A DNA stretch of 64,000 nt from Pseudomonadota bacterium (GTDB lineage Bacteria > Pseudomonadota > Alphaproteobacteria > Rhizobiales > Pleomorphomonadaceae): the NCBI GenBank assembly GCA_018262505.1, contig JAGSYV010000005.1:1-64000 (forward strand), written 5' to 3'. The notes under the pieces were generated by a model. The model saw only the letters and a program-made list of their open reading frames with translations, was not told where the DNA came from and searched no databases. Shown here one piece after another: positions 39,738-50,239 of the stretch. The translations under genes and the position numbers were made by a program. Within the stretch, counting starts at the first letter, position 1. Each line of letters starts with the position of its first letter.

Positions 39738-40618
39738 GCGTTTCCTCCCCCGCGTCCGAGGAAGTGCCGGACGGCAAGCGCCACTGCTCCGGCCAGCGCA
39801 TTGCCGGCGGGCGTCACCAGAAGGGGCCGATGCCGCTCGGCAAGGTAAGGCGGATAGAGCGGCGCGAGGCCGCCCAGAAGCGCGATGCGATCCGCGCCGT
39901 CGGTGACGATACGGTCGAATGCCAGGTCGACAGACCCGGCCGCCTGCCGGACGACGTCAAGCCCAACGGGATCCCCCTTCTCGGCGGCCATGAAGACGGC
40001 CGGTGCGAAACGACCGAAATCGCCCGGGGGCGCCGTTCGGGCAAACTCGACCATTGGACCGGGCGCCCCGCCGAACTCGGCAATCAACCGCTCGGTGAGC
40101 GGCGAGGCGGCAATGATGCGATCATGAGCGAGCAGCGTCGCAGCAAGTGCCGCCCGGCCGAGGCTGGCGCCGGACCCGAAGTCGCCGATGACAAAGCCCC
40201 ATCCGCCATAGGAGCGGACCGTTTCGCCCTGACGGGCAAAAAAGATCGAGCCTGTTCCAAGGATGGCCACGGCACCGTCACCGTCACCGATGGCACCCTC
40301 GAGAGCAATGAGGCCATCGGACACGACCTCCACCCGACTGGCCGGCAAAGACGCGGTGATGAAGGCGCCGGTATCGCCAACATTGCTGCCGGCAAGGCCT
40401 AACAGCACGCCGGAACGTTGAAGCGCGTTCTTGTCCAGGCCCGCGGCAGCGACAGCTGCGTCGATGGCGACCCGAATATTGGCAAGCGAGCCGACGCGAT
40501 CGCTCAACACATTGGCGGCTCCGCCCGCGCCAGTGGCAAGGACGCGCCCATGTCGGTCCGCCACTGCCGCCCGGCAGCCGGTTCCGCCTCCATCGACGCC
40601 AATCACGAAATCCACCAT
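39734..40618 (-). CDS. BadF/BadG-type amino-sugar kinase
   Basis: A 294-residue sugar kinase of the ASKHA fold (BadF/BadG/BcrA/BcrD ATPase family). ATP-binding motifs are FVIGVDGGGTGCRAAV near the N-terminus (phosphate 1), AILGTGSIFFARQ (phosphate 2), and a GGLAPLYPPY-type adenosine motif near the C-terminus. Such kinases phosphorylate N-acetylglucosamine or N-acetylmuramic acid, and the neighbours nagA and MurQ fit that. It is not a 2-hydroxyacyl-CoA dehydratase activator, since those motifs are absent and the context is sugar use. First gene of the minus-strand unit. Confidence 0.85.
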   Translation of the reverse strand: MVDFVIGVDGGGTGCRAAVADRHGRVLATGAGGAANVLSDRVGSLANIRVAIDAAVAAAGLDKNALQRSGVLLGLAGSNVGDTGAFITASLPASRVEVVSDGLIALEGAIGDGDGAVAILGTGSIFFARQGETVRSYGGWGFVIGDFGSGASLGRAALAATLLAHDRIIAASPLTERLIAEFGGAPGPMVEFARTAPPGDFGRFAPAVFMAAEKGDPVGLDVVRQAAGSVDLAFDRIVTDGADRIALLGGLAPLYPPYLAERHRPLLVTPAGNALAGAVALAVRHFLGRGGGNA

Positions 40619-40639
40619 CGCGCCCTCCGTCCCTCGACA

Positions 40640-40740
40640 CTACCAAAAAAATACCATTTGCCAATCGGCATATTGGTGGAACTCCGAGCTTTTTTGCTAA
40701 GTTCCCATTATCAAATTGATTTCAAATACCAAATTCATTT
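40640..40740. promoter_or_regulatory. AT-rich divergent control region with candidate GntR operators
   Basis: Between the divergent sugar-kinase and MurQ genes the GC content drops sharply. An inverted repeat CCAAT, six bases, ATTGG lies at 40661-40676, with a nested TGCC/GGCA. AAATACCA-type motifs occur at about 40648 and again near 40725. This is where the GntR regulator would be expected to act in both directions. Confidence 0.45.
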
Positions 40741-40849
40741 CTACCGCGTATTGCCAAGATGCCATCTCAGTAAAAATGAACGATTTATGATTGCCCCTCT
40801 GGACAAGTGGTAGCTTTTTGGCATTATTGCCGTAGTGGGGAGTGGCATA

Positions 40850-41752
40850 ATGACGGCAAAGCTCGGCACCGAGGATCGCGACAGCCATGCGAAAGGGTTC
40901 GACACCCTGTCGCCGACGCGGATACTCGAAGTGCTGGCCGCAGCCCAGGCCACCGCTGCCCGCAGCGTCGAGGCAGCTATTCCCGCCATTGCCCAAGCTT
41001 CCAACCTCGCGGCGAGAACGCTGGCGTCGGGCCATCGCCTCGCCTATGTCGGCGCCGGAAGCTCCGGCCTGATGGCTCTGGCCGATTGCCTGGAACTGCC
41101 TGGCACGTATGGCATCGGCATCGATGAGGCTATCGTCATCCTGGCCGGTGGTCGCGATAGCCTCGTCGACATGCTGGGAGTGGGCGAGGATAACGTTGAG
41201 GCCGGCGCCGCCGACCTCGCAGCGACCGGCATCGGACAGGGCGACTGCGTGATTGCCGTCTCTGCGTCCGGCTCGACGCCCTACACGCTGGCCGCCGCTC
41301 GCGCCGCCAAGGAACGGGGCGCCGCGATCATCGGCATTGCCAACAACGAGGGCGCGCCGCTGCTTCTCGCGTCCGACGTGGCGGTGCTGCTGAAGACTCC
41401 GCCCGAGATCATATCCGGTTCGACCCGCATGGGTGCTGCCACCGCGCAGAAGATTGCCCTCAACATGCTGTCGACGCTGATGGCCGTCCACCTCGGCCAC
41501 GTTCATGACGGCCATATGGTCAACGTCCGGGCTGACAACGAAAAGCTCAGGTCGCGAGCTGCCCGCATCGTGACAGATATCACCGGAATTCCGACCGACA
41601 CGGCAACAGGGCTCCTTCGGGAGAGCCGTGGCTCGGTCAAACACGCCATTCTGCTCGCCGCCGGCGCGGGAGATATCGAGACGGCGGATGCCGCTCTCGT
41701 CGAGGCCGGCCAAAACCTGCGTCGGGCGATGTCGCTCGTCGCAAAATCATAA
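40850..41752 (+). CDS. murQ: MurQ-like N-acetylmuramic acid 6-phosphate etherase (SIS domain)
   Basis: A 300-residue SIS-domain protein of the MurQ family, which splits N-acetylmuramic acid 6-phosphate into N-acetylglucosamine 6-phosphate and D-lactate. It shows HRLAYVGAGSSGLMALADC (about 58-76), ELPGTYG and VGEDNVEAGAADL, which keep the two glutamates used by MurQ, then ASGSTPYTLAAARAA, and SGSTRMGAATAQKIALNML. The N-terminus is divergent from E. coli MurQ. ATG at 40850 is used; another lies at 40835. It starts a plus-strand unit with an ABC transporter, divergent from kinase-gntR-nagA. Confidence 0.85.
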   Translation: MTAKLGTEDRDSHAKGFDTLSPTRILEVLAAAQATAARSVEAAIPAIAQASNLAARTLASGHRLAYVGAGSSGLMALADCLELPGTYGIGIDEAIVILAGGRDSLVDMLGVGEDNVEAGAADLAATGIGQGDCVIAVSASGSTPYTLAAARAAKERGAAIIGIANNEGAPLLLASDVAVLLKTPPEIISGSTRMGAATAQKIALNMLSTLMAVHLGHVHDGHMVNVRADNEKLRSRAARIVTDITGIPTDTATGLLRESRGSVKHAILLAAGAGDIETADAALVEAGQNLRRAMSLVAKS

Positions 41753-41801
41753 TCGGGGTTCTCAACGCGCGTCTTCGAGCGCGAACAAAGGGAGACGGAC
41801 G

Positions 41802-43058
41802 ATGTATCGTACTACGTTGCAGGGTATCCTGCTGGCATCGAGCATCCTGGCCGGCGTCGGCACGGCCATGGCGGCCGACGTCACGCTCAACATCGAGAGC
41901 TGGCGCAACGACGACCTGCAGATCTGGCAGGAAAAGATCATTCCGGCCTTCGAGGCCAAGCATCCGGGCATCAAGCTCACTTTCTCGCCGAGCGCGCCGA
42001 CCGAGTATAATGCGGCGCTCAACGCCAAGCTCGACGCCGGCTCGGCCGGCGACCTCGTTGCCTGCCGGCCGTTCGACACATCGCTGCAGTTGTTCGACAA
42101 GGGCAAGCTCGAGGACCTCACCGGCCTCGAAGGCATGAAGAACTTCTCGGAAGTCGCCAAGGCGGCCTGGACCACCGACGACGGCAAGAAGACCTTCTGC
42201 GTCCCGATGGCGTCGGTCATCCACGGCTTCATCTACAATAAGGACGCCTTCGCGAAGGCCGGCGTCGAGGTGCCGAAGACCGTCGACCAGTTCTTCGCGG
42301 CTCTCGACAAGATCAAGGCCGACGGTACCTACGTCCCCATGGCCATGGGCACCAAGGACATGTGGGAAGCCGCCACGATGGGCTACCAGAACATCGGTCC
42401 GACCTATTGGAAGGGCGAGGAAGGCCGCAAGGCACTGATCGCCGGTACGCAGAAGCTGACCGACGATCCGTGGGTCGAGCCCCTCCGCGTGCTCGCCAAG
42501 TGGAAGCCCTATCTCGGCGACGGTTTCGAGGCCCAGACCTACCCGGACAGCCAGAACCTGTTCACGCTCGGCCGCGCCGCCATCTACCCGGCCGGCTCGT
42601 GGGAGATCTCGCTGTTCAACACCGCCGGCCTGAAGCTCGGCGCCTTCCCGCCGCCGGTCGTGAAAGACGGAGACACCTGCTACATCTCCGACCATAACGA
42701 CATCGCCATGGGCCTCAATGCGGCCAGCAAGCACAAGGACGAGGCCAAGGTCTTCCTCGACTGGGTCGCCTCGCCCGAGTTCGCCTCGATCTATGCCAAC
42801 GCGCTGCCGGGCTTCTTCAGCCTGAACTCGACGGCGGTCGAGATGAGCGACCCGCTGGCCAAGGAGTTCGTCTCCTGGCGCGAGAAGTGCAAGCCGACCA
42901 TCCGCTCGACCTACCAGATCCTGTCGCGCGGCACGCCCAATCTCGAGAACGAGACCTGGACGGAAACGGCCAACGTCATCAACGGCACCGACACGCCGGA
43001 AGCCGCTGCCAAGAAGCTGCAGGACGGCCTCGACAGCTGGTACAAGCCCGCCAAGTGA
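41802..43058 (+). CDS. Sugar ABC transporter, substrate-binding protein
   Basis: A 418-residue periplasmic family 1 solute-binding protein. The ATG at 41802 follows GGGAGA and gives a signal peptide cleaved after AMAA (about 25). The mature protein opens DVTLNIESWRNDDLQIWQE and contains the usual two-lobe pattern, with NKDAFAKAGVEVPKTVDQF as the shared motif. The likely cargo is an amino sugar, disaccharide or muropeptide sugar, by context with murQ and nagA. A strong hairpin follows the stop, a common way of keeping the binding protein in excess of the permeases. Confidence 0.92.
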   Translation: MYRTTLQGILLASSILAGVGTAMAADVTLNIESWRNDDLQIWQEKIIPAFEAKHPGIKLTFSPSAPTEYNAALNAKLDAGSAGDLVACRPFDTSLQLFDKGKLEDLTGLEGMKNFSEVAKAAWTTDDGKKTFCVPMASVIHGFIYNKDAFAKAGVEVPKTVDQFFAALDKIKADGTYVPMAMGTKDMWEAATMGYQNIGPTYWKGEEGRKALIAGTQKLTDDPWVEPLRVLAKWKPYLGDGFEAQTYPDSQNLFTLGRAAIYPAGSWEISLFNTAGLKLGAFPPPVVKDGDTCYISDHNDIAMGLNAASKHKDEAKVFLDWVASPEFASIYANALPGFFSLNSTAVEMSDPLAKEFVSWREKCKPTIRSTYQILSRGTPNLENETWTETANVINGTDTPEAAAKKLQDGLDSWYKPAK

Positions 43059-43070
43059 TGTGAAACGCGG

Positions 43071-43096
43071 CGACGGCGCGGCTTTCCGCGCCGTCG
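43071..43096 (+). other. Stem-loop after the binding-protein gene
   Basis: An 11-bp perfect stem CGACGGCGCGG and complement, with a CTTT loop and only three T after it, lies between the binding-protein stop and the first permease. It is probably an mRNA-stabilising or partial-termination hairpin. Confidence 0.6.
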
Positions 43097-43151
43097 TTTC
43101 CTCCGCCCTTCGGCGCTTCGCCGGCAGGCTGCCGGCGCTACAGAGATCGAC

Positions 43152-44102
43152 ATGACCGACCTTGCATCCGAACAGGGCACGGAAGCCGCGCGGCGGCGAC
43201 CGCGGCGCTGGCATATCCTCGTCTTCCTCGCCCCTGCCGTCGTCATCTACACGGCGGTGATGATCCTGCCGCTGTTCGAGACGCTGCGGCAGTCGTTCTT
43301 CAATACCGTCAACGGCGAGCACGTCTTCGTCGGTTTTGCCAATTTTGCGACACTGTTCGGCGATCCGCGCTGGTCGGCGGATTTCTGGAACGCGCTGCGC
43401 AACAACTTCATTTTCTTTCTGATCCACATGGCGGTGCAGAATCCGATCGGTGTCGCGCTCGCCGCGCTGCTGTCGCTGCCGGGCTTGAGGTTCGCCGCCT
43501 TCTACCGCACCGCCTTCTTCCTGCCGACGCTGCTTTCCTTCGTCATCGTCGGCTTCATCTGGAAGCTGATCCTGTCGCCGATCTGGGGCGTCGCGCCCTG
43601 GCTGATGGACCTCGTCGGCCTGAAGGCGCTGTTTGCGCCCTGGCTCGGCAAGCCCAGCTCGGCGCTGATCACCGTGTCGCTGGTCTCGGTTTGGCAGTTC
43701 ATCGGCATACCCATGATGCTGATCTACGCCGCGCTTCTCAACATCCCCGAGGAAGTCATCGAGGCGGCCGAAATCGACGGCATTACCGGTTGGGGCCAGT
43801 TCTTCAAGATCAAGCTGCCGCTGGTGCTGCCGGCCATCGGCATCATCTCGATCCTGACCTTCGTCGGCAACTTCAACGCCTTCGACCTCGTCTACACCAT
43901 GCAGGGCGCGCTGGCCGGACCAAACGGGGCGACCGACATTCTCGGCACCTTCCTCTACCGCACCTTCTTCGGCTTCCAGCTGCAGCTCGGCGACCCCTCG
44001 ATGGGGGCCACCATCGCCACCATCATGTTCCTGATCATTCTCACCGGCGTCTGCATCTATCTGTTCGGCGTCCAGCGGCGCATCCGCCGCTATCAGTTCT
44101 GA
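43152..44102 (+). CDS. Sugar ABC transporter, permease 1
   Basis: A 316-residue inner-membrane permease of the MalF type (binding-protein-dependent, CUT1 family) with about six helices. The EAA loop that docks with the ATPase is EVIEAAEIDGITGWGQFFKIKLPL (EAA-like, about 199-222). It opens with a basic cytoplasmic tail before the first helix (LVFLAPAVVIYTAVMILPLFE). It is followed after 12 bases by the second permease. Confidence 0.93.
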   Translation: MTDLASEQGTEAARRRPRRWHILVFLAPAVVIYTAVMILPLFETLRQSFFNTVNGEHVFVGFANFATLFGDPRWSADFWNALRNNFIFFLIHMAVQNPIGVALAALLSLPGLRFAAFYRTAFFLPTLLSFVIVGFIWKLILSPIWGVAPWLMDLVGLKALFAPWLGKPSSALITVSLVSVWQFIGIPMMLIYAALLNIPEEVIEAAEIDGITGWGQFFKIKLPLVLPAIGIISILTFVGNFNAFDLVYTMQGALAGPNGATDILGTFLYRTFFGFQLQLGDPSMGATIATIMFLIILTGVCIYLFGVQRRIRRYQF

Positions 44103-44114
44103 CGGGAGGGGCGG

Positions 44115-44954
44115 ATGTCCAAGGCAAGACACTCAACGCTGCGCACCAGCCTCGTCCATGTGGCGCTGATCGCCTACACCCTGGTGGCACTGTTCCCGGT
44201 GTTTCTCACCATCGTCAACTCGTTCAAGAGCAAGCAGGCGATCTTCGGCCAGCCGCTGCGCCTGCCCGGTCCGTCGACCTTCAGCCTGATCGGTTACGAG
44301 ACGGTGCTGAAACAGGGCGATTTCATCACCTATTTTGAAAACAGCACCATCGTCACGGTCGTCTCGATCTTCCTGGTGCTGCTGTTCGGCGCCATGGCGG
44401 CCTTTGCTCTCTCCGAATACCGCTTTCGGGGCAACACGCTGATGGGGCTTTACCTTGCCATCGGCATCATGATCCCGATCCGCCTCGGCACAGTGGCGCT
44501 GCTGCAGGGCATGGTCGCGAGCGGACTCGTCAACACGCTGACCGCCCTGGTGCTGGTCTACACGGCGCAGGGGCTGCCGCTCGCCGTCTTCATCCTGTCG
44601 GAATTCATGCGGACGGTTTCGGACGATCTCAAGAATGCCGGCCGCATCGACGGCCTCAGCGAATACGCCATCTTCTTCCGTCTGGTGCTGCCGCTGGTTC
44701 GTCCGTCCATGGCGACGGTGGCCGTGTTCACCATGATCCCGATCTGGAACGACCTGTGGTTCCCGTTGATCCTCGCCCCAAGTGAGGCCACCAAGACGGT
44801 GACGCTCGGCGCGCAGCTGTTCATCGGCCAGTTCGTGACCAACTGGAACGCCGTTCTGGCAGCGCTGTCGCTGGCCATTTTCCCGGTGCTCATCCTCTAC
44901 GTCATCTTCTCGCGGCAACTGATCCGCGGCATCACCTCGGGAGCGGTCAAATGA
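44115..44954 (+). CDS. Sugar ABC transporter, permease 2
   Basis: A 279-residue MalG-type permease with about six helices. The EAA-like loop is DLKNAGRIDGLSEYAIFFRL (about 172-191), and a conserved MIPIWNDLWFPLIL segment follows. It pairs with permease 1 and the ATPase at 45924. Its stop overlaps the start codon of the broken Gfo/Idh gene (ATGA, 44951-44954). Confidence 0.93.
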   Translation: MSKARHSTLRTSLVHVALIAYTLVALFPVFLTIVNSFKSKQAIFGQPLRLPGPSTFSLIGYETVLKQGDFITYFENSTIVTVVSIFLVLLFGAMAAFALSEYRFRGNTLMGLYLAIGIMIPIRLGTVALLQGMVASGLVNTLTALVLVYTAQGLPLAVFILSEFMRTVSDDLKNAGRIDGLSEYAIFFRLVLPLVRPSMATVAVFTMIPIWNDLWFPLILAPSEATKTVTLGAQLFIGQFVTNWNAVLAALSLAIFPVLILYVIFSRQLIRGITSGAVK

Positions 44955-45912
44955 CATCGCCCGTTCGCGTCCTTTCCGCCGGCCTCGGCAACATGGGCCG
45001 ATCGCCCCGTCCTTCCCCGAAGCGCTCAAGGCGCTGAAGCCGGACATGGCGTCGATCAGCACCTATTCGGAGAGCCACGCCGACTTTGCGGTGATGGCCA
45101 TGGAACAGGGCTGCCACGTGTTCGTGGAGAAGCCTCTCGCCACCACCGTGGCCGACGCCCGGCGCATCATCGACTGCGCCATCGCCAACAAGCGCAAGCT
45201 CGTCATCGGCTACATCCTGCGTCACCATCCCTCGTGGCAGCGCTTCATCGCCGAGGCGCGGGCGCTCGGTGGTCCCTATGTCTTCCGCATGAACCTCAAC
45301 CAGCAGTCCTCCGGCAAGACCGGCAAGACCTGGGAAACCCACAAGGCGCTGATGAACACGACGTCGCCGATCGTCGATTGCGGCGTCCACTATATCGACG
45401 TCATGTGCCAGGTGACCGACGCCGAGCCGACGGAAGTGCGCGGCATGGGGCTCAGGCTCTCCAACGAGATCGCGCCCGACATGTACAATTACGGCCACCT
45501 GCAGGTGATCTTTTCCGACGGATCGCTCGGTTGGTACGAGGCGGGCTGGGGACCGATGATGTCCGAGCAGGCCTTCTTCGTGAAGGATATCATTTCGCCG
45601 AACGGCTCGGCCTCCATCGTCATGAAGGAAGGCAAGTCGGACGACGTCGATGCCCACACCCGCACCTCGACCATCCGCGTCCACAAGGCGGCAACCGGCC
45701 CCGACGGTGCTTTTCTTGCCCCCGACGTCGATTACACGATGGCCGGCGAGCCCGGCCACCAGGAGCTTTGCGAGCTGGAACAGGCCTTTATGCTGAAGGC
45801 GATCGTCGAGGATATCGACCTCACCCAGCACATGAACGACGCATTGAAATCGCTGGCCGTCTGCCTCGCCGCCGACGAGAGCGTCCGCACCGGCAAGCCG
45901 GTCAAGCTGTAA
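44951..45912 (+). pseudogene. Gfo/Idh/MocA oxidoreductase, broken near its start
   Basis: An NAD(P)-dependent sugar or inositol dehydrogenase-like protein. The start at 44951 gives the Rossmann opening VRVLSAGLGNMGR, but after codon 17 family similarity breaks off. It resumes at about 45001 in another frame with IAPSFPEALKALKPDMASIS and then runs normally through HVFVEKPLATTVADA (nucleotide and active-site Lys) to the stop at 45912. About 30 residues that normally link the two parts, including the end of the dinucleotide-binding motif, are missing. Translation from the internal ATG at 45046 would give 288 residues without a proper cofactor site. Confidence 0.8.
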
Positions 45913-45923
45913 GGAAGTAGCCC

Positions 45924-46925
<1,002 letters not shown>

Positions 46926-46949
46926 TTGACTGCCCCATTCTTCAGAGAT

Positions 46950-46975
46950 GCCGCCTGCGGGCGGCGTTTCTTTTT
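46950..46975 (+). terminator. Rho-independent terminator of the amino-sugar transport unit
   Basis: A 6-bp GCCGCC/GGCGGC stem with a four-base loop is followed by GTTTCTTTTT on the plus strand, 25 bases after the ATPase stop. Confidence 0.85.
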
Positions 46976-47054
46976 CCGCTGCCAGCAATTCCGATCAAGC
47001 GATATCGGTTGCATCAGGGCATGAAGGAGACGCCTCTCAACCCACGAGGATGAA

Positions 47055-47885
47055 ATGGGCGTTCTGGAAAAGGCGATCTGGTACCTTGAGCTGAACATCG
47101 GGCGTCCGATGACGCTCGCCGAGCTGGCAGACCTTTGCTCTGCCAGCCCCTGGCACCTGTCGCGCCTCTTTCAGACGAATGTCGGTCTCGCACCGATGAG
47201 CTATTTGAGAGCCCGGCGGCTTGCGATTGCCGCGGAGGCTTTGGCGACAGGCGATCAGGAGATCCTGCCCGTCGCTCTCGACGCGGGCTACGGCTCCCAT
47301 GAGGCATTCACCCGGGCTTTCGCCAGTTGCTTCGGCGTGCTGCCAAGCACAGTTCGTCAAGCCCGAACCACAAGCTGCCTGACCTTGATGGAGCCTTGGA
47401 CCATGCGCAAGGATATGATCGTCGACCTAGCCGCCCCCAAGTTCCGTGAGCGCGGAGCCTTCCGCGTGATCGGTCTTTCGACGCGCTGCACCTTCGAAAC
47501 CAATGCCGCCATTCCCCGGCTGTGGGGCGATTTCAATCCGCGTTGCGGCGAGATTCCATCGCCTGTGGGCACAGCCGCCTATGGTGTCTGCTGCGACATG
47601 GAAGCCGACGGGCATTTCCGTTACATCGCGGGTCTCGAATCCACGTCGACGCGCGTTCCTGAGGGGTTCGATTTCGTCGACATTCCAGCGAGCCGATATG
47701 CCGTCTTCGAGCACGTCGGGCATCTCTCAGAGTTCAACAAGACCGTCTATACCATCTGGAACAAGGCCTTGCCCGACGCCGGACTGGAACCGGCCAAGAC
47801 GCCGGACTTCGAGCTCTACGACGAGCGCTTCCATCCCAAGACCGGCGACGGCACGGTGGAGATCTGGATTCCCATTGCCCGCTGA
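47055..47885 (+). CDS. AraC-type regulator with GyrI-like effector domain
   Basis: A 276-residue transcriptional regulator. The AraC DNA-binding domain is N-terminal (about 1-105), with the two helix-turn-helices MTLAELADLCSASPWHLSRL and ALDAGYGSHEAFTRAFASCF. The C-terminal half (about 120-276) is a GyrI-like small-molecule-binding domain, ending in TVEIWIPIAR. Proteins of this build (such as Rob-like or SoxS/GyrI fusions) usually respond to drugs or stress ligands. Targets are unknown. It is on its own between terminators, convergent with the gor gene. Confidence 0.9.
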   Translation: MGVLEKAIWYLELNIGRPMTLAELADLCSASPWHLSRLFQTNVGLAPMSYLRARRLAIAAEALATGDQEILPVALDAGYGSHEAFTRAFASCFGVLPSTVRQARTTSCLTLMEPWTMRKDMIVDLAAPKFRERGAFRVIGLSTRCTFETNAAIPRLWGDFNPRCGEIPSPVGTAAYGVCCDMEADGHFRYIAGLESTSTRVPEGFDFVDIPASRYAVFEHVGHLSEFNKTVYTIWNKALPDAGLEPAKTPDFELYDERFHPKTGDGTVEIWIPIAR

Positions 47886-47915
47886 GAGGCGCGGCGTCGC
47901 CCTCCGTCACCGGCC

Positions 47916-49283
47916 TTATCTGTGCCGGACGGAGGGCGTCCTTAGCGTGACCAGCTCCTCGGCGGCGGTCGGGTGGACGGCCATGGTGCGATCGAAGTCG
48001 CGCTTGGTCGCGCCCATGGTCAAGGCAACGCCGACGAGCTGGATCATCTCGCCGGCATCCGGGCCCATGATGTGGACGCCGAGCACACGATCGGTGACCG
48101 CATCGACGACCACCTTCATGAAGGTACGCTCGTCGCGACCGGCGAGAATGTTGCGCATCGGCCGGAATTCGGTCTTGTAGACGTCCACCGCCTGGTAGGT
48201 GGCGCAAGCTGCCTCTTCCGACAGGCCGACCGTGCCAACTTCAGGCGTGGTGAAAATCGCCGTTGGAAGCAGCGAATGGTCGGCAAAGCTTTCCTTGCCG
48301 CCAAACACCGTATCGGCAAAGGCGTGCCCCTCGCGGATGGCCACCGGCGTCAGTTGGGCGCGATTGGTCACGTCCCCCACGGCATAGATGGAAGGGACCG
48401 ACGTTTCCGACAGCGCGTTGACGACCACCGCGCCATCCTGATCGAGCACCACACCCTGGTTTTCGAGACCAAGTCCCGTTGTGTTCGGCTTGCGACCGGT
48501 CGCGGCAAGAATGAGATCGGTGTCGAGGTTGGCGCCATCCATCAGCTCGACGGCGAAACCAACCGCCGTCTTGTCGATGCGACGCACCTGCACGCCGGTC
48601 CTGAGGTCAACGCCACGCGCTCTGAGCGCATCGGCGAGCTTGTCGCGCACTTCGCGATCGAAGCCGCGCAGAACCTGCTCACCGCGGTAAAGCACGGTGG
48701 TGGCCACGCCGAGGCCGTTGAGGATGGACGCAAACTCCAGGGCGATGTAGCCACCGCCAATCACCACGGCCCTTTCAGGCAGACTCGGAAGGTCGAACAT
48801 GTCGGTCGAGGTGACCGCATGTTCCATGCCGGGAACCTCCGGGAGAATCGGACGATTGCCGGTGGCGATCAAAATGCGGCCAGCGGTGATCGTGCGCCCC
48901 GACGCCACGAGGCGAACCTCGTTGGGGCCGGTGATGACGGCGCGATCCCGAATGACCTCGGCGCCCGATCGCTCGAGGTTGCCGACATAAATGCCCTCGA
49001 GACGGGTGATCTCCCGCTCCTTGGCCTCTCTCAGCGCATTCCAGTCGAAGGTCCGTTCGCCAACCGTCCAGCCAAAGCCGGCCGCATCGTTGAACTCGCC
49101 GGCAAAACGGGAAGCGTAGACCAGGAGTTTCTTCGGTACGCAGCCGCGGATGACGCAGGTACCTCCGAACCGGGATTCCTCGGCGATGGCGACGCGAGCG
49201 CCATAGCCGGCAGAAATGCGCGCGGCGCGGACCCCGCCGGAGCCCGCGCCGATAACGAAGAGATCATAGTCGAAAGATGCCAT
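47916..49283 (-). CDS. gor: Glutathione-disulfide reductase
   Basis: A flavoprotein reducing oxidised glutathione with NADPH, about 455 residues. It shows the FAD motif LFVIGAGSGGVRAARI near 8-23, the redox disulfide in GGTCVIRGCVPKK (about 41-53), the NADPH-binding VVIGGGYIALEFASIL (about 173-188), and the C-terminal dimer domain with the catalytic histidine in TMAVHPTAAEELV. Met at 49283 is preferred over 49289. Together with the nearby DUF2059 gene it matches an arrangement seen in other Hyphomicrobiales. Confidence 0.95.
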   Translation of the reverse strand: MASFDYDLFVIGAGSGGVRAARISAGYGARVAIAEESRFGGTCVIRGCVPKKLLVYASRFAGEFNDAAGFGWTVGERTFDWNALREAKEREITRLEGIYVGNLERSGAEVIRDRAVITGPNEVRLVASGRTITAGRILIATGNRPILPEVPGMEHAVTSTDMFDLPSLPERAVVIGGGYIALEFASILNGLGVATTVLYRGEQVLRGFDREVRDKLADALRARGVDLRTGVQVRRIDKTAVGFAVELMDGANLDTDLILAATGRKPNTTGLGLENQGVVLDQDGAVVVNALSETSVPSIYAVGDVTNRAQLTPVAIREGHAFADTVFGGKESFADHSLLPTAIFTTPEVGTVGLSEEAACATYQAVDVYKTEFRPMRNILAGRDERTFMKVVVDAVTDRVLGVHIMGPDAGEMIQLVGVALTMGATKRDFDRTMAVHPTAAEELVTLRTPSVRHR

Positions 49284-49360
49284 CACCAACCGCCGCGCTG
49301 AGGAACCAACGTCCTCATATCACGTCACTAGCCGGTCGTGGCAACTGCCGCCCACGTCAC

Positions 49361-49867
49361 TTAGAAGTTATAGCCGCGCTTGTTGAGCTCGTCCCGCGAC
49401 CGCGTCACGATCTCGGTCGAGATGGCATCCCGCCAGATACCGGCAGAGCGCATCGAATCCTGGATGATGACCGGGGCCATCTGACCGTATTTCTCACCAA
49501 CCGGCGATTTGAAGAAAGCGGTGATCTGCTTCAGCTCGTCCTCGCTGAAACGACCGGCCCAGACGCGCTCCAGCTCACGATCGAGGTCCGGGCGGCGCTT
49601 GGCAAGGTCGAGAGCGACGGAGCTGACGACTTCCTCGATATCCTTGGCAGCACCGGGGTTGGAGCGCTGGAAGAGCGCCTTTGTCTGGTCGGCAAGGTTG
49701 AGGAGGATTTCGTTGAACTGCTCGGAAGCGTGGGCCGCGGCGATGGTCTCGCGAGCCGCGGCAATATGGGACTCGGTGAAGTCCTCTGAAAGTGCCGGAG
49801 ACGCCAGCGCGGCGATCACCATGGCCGCCGCCAGCGGGCGGCGGAGAAGGTTCAGGGTCCGGTGCAT
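49361..49867 (-). CDS. DUF2059 domain-containing secreted protein
   Basis: A 168-residue exported protein with a signal peptide ending near ALSED (about 27-30). The domain of unknown function DUF2059 includes FTESHIAAARETIAAAHASE and, near the C-terminus, FSEDELKQITAFFKSPVGEK. The mature protein is mainly helical. It commonly neighbours gor in this order, as here (71 bases upstream on the same strand). The ATG at 49873 would add two residues. Confidence 0.88.
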   Translation of the reverse strand: MHRTLNLLRRPLAAAMVIAALASPALSEDFTESHIAAARETIAAAHASEQFNEILLNLADQTKALFQRSNPGAAKDIEEVVSSVALDLAKRRPDLDRELERVWAGRFSEDELKQITAFFKSPVGEKYGQMAPVIIQDSMRSAGIWRDAISTEIVTRSRDELNKRGYNF

Positions 49868-50239
49868 ACACAAATCTCCGATATCGACTTCGTCGTTGAC
49901 TTCAATGGTCCCAAGGGCAAGCTTTCCAGACGCCCGTCACAGCGCCAACGCAACTCCAACACGGAATCGTTGGCGGTGTCGGTCGCATCGAAAGCGCCGT
50001 CGCCCCAGCCTGTGAAACCGAATTCTGGCGAAATGATGCGCCCGCCGCGATCAAGCCCCATTTCCCCGGAAACGGTCCCCGCTGGTTTGCCGCAAACTGA
50101 CCAATGCCGCAAGCCCGTTGCGTAGGGACGAGACCTTGGTCGACCTGCGCCAAGCCCCAATATGGGCAAGTGCCCCTGTCATCTCCCCATCGGCATGCTA
50201 AACCCTTGCCTCATCGCCTGGGGAAAAGTGGGTCGAACA
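49868..50239. other. Gene-free divergent region between DUF2059 and gph
   Basis: It holds the two outward promoters. I see no RNA gene or repeat, and none of the open frames shows family similarity. The rpiA gene often found near gph and gor in this order is absent. Confidence 0.5.

Noticed and set aside
41637..44132. An 831-codon minus-strand open frame opposite the ABC transporter genes
   Set aside because: It lies antisense to a binding protein and permease with clear family motifs, has no family similarity, and is a frame shadow.
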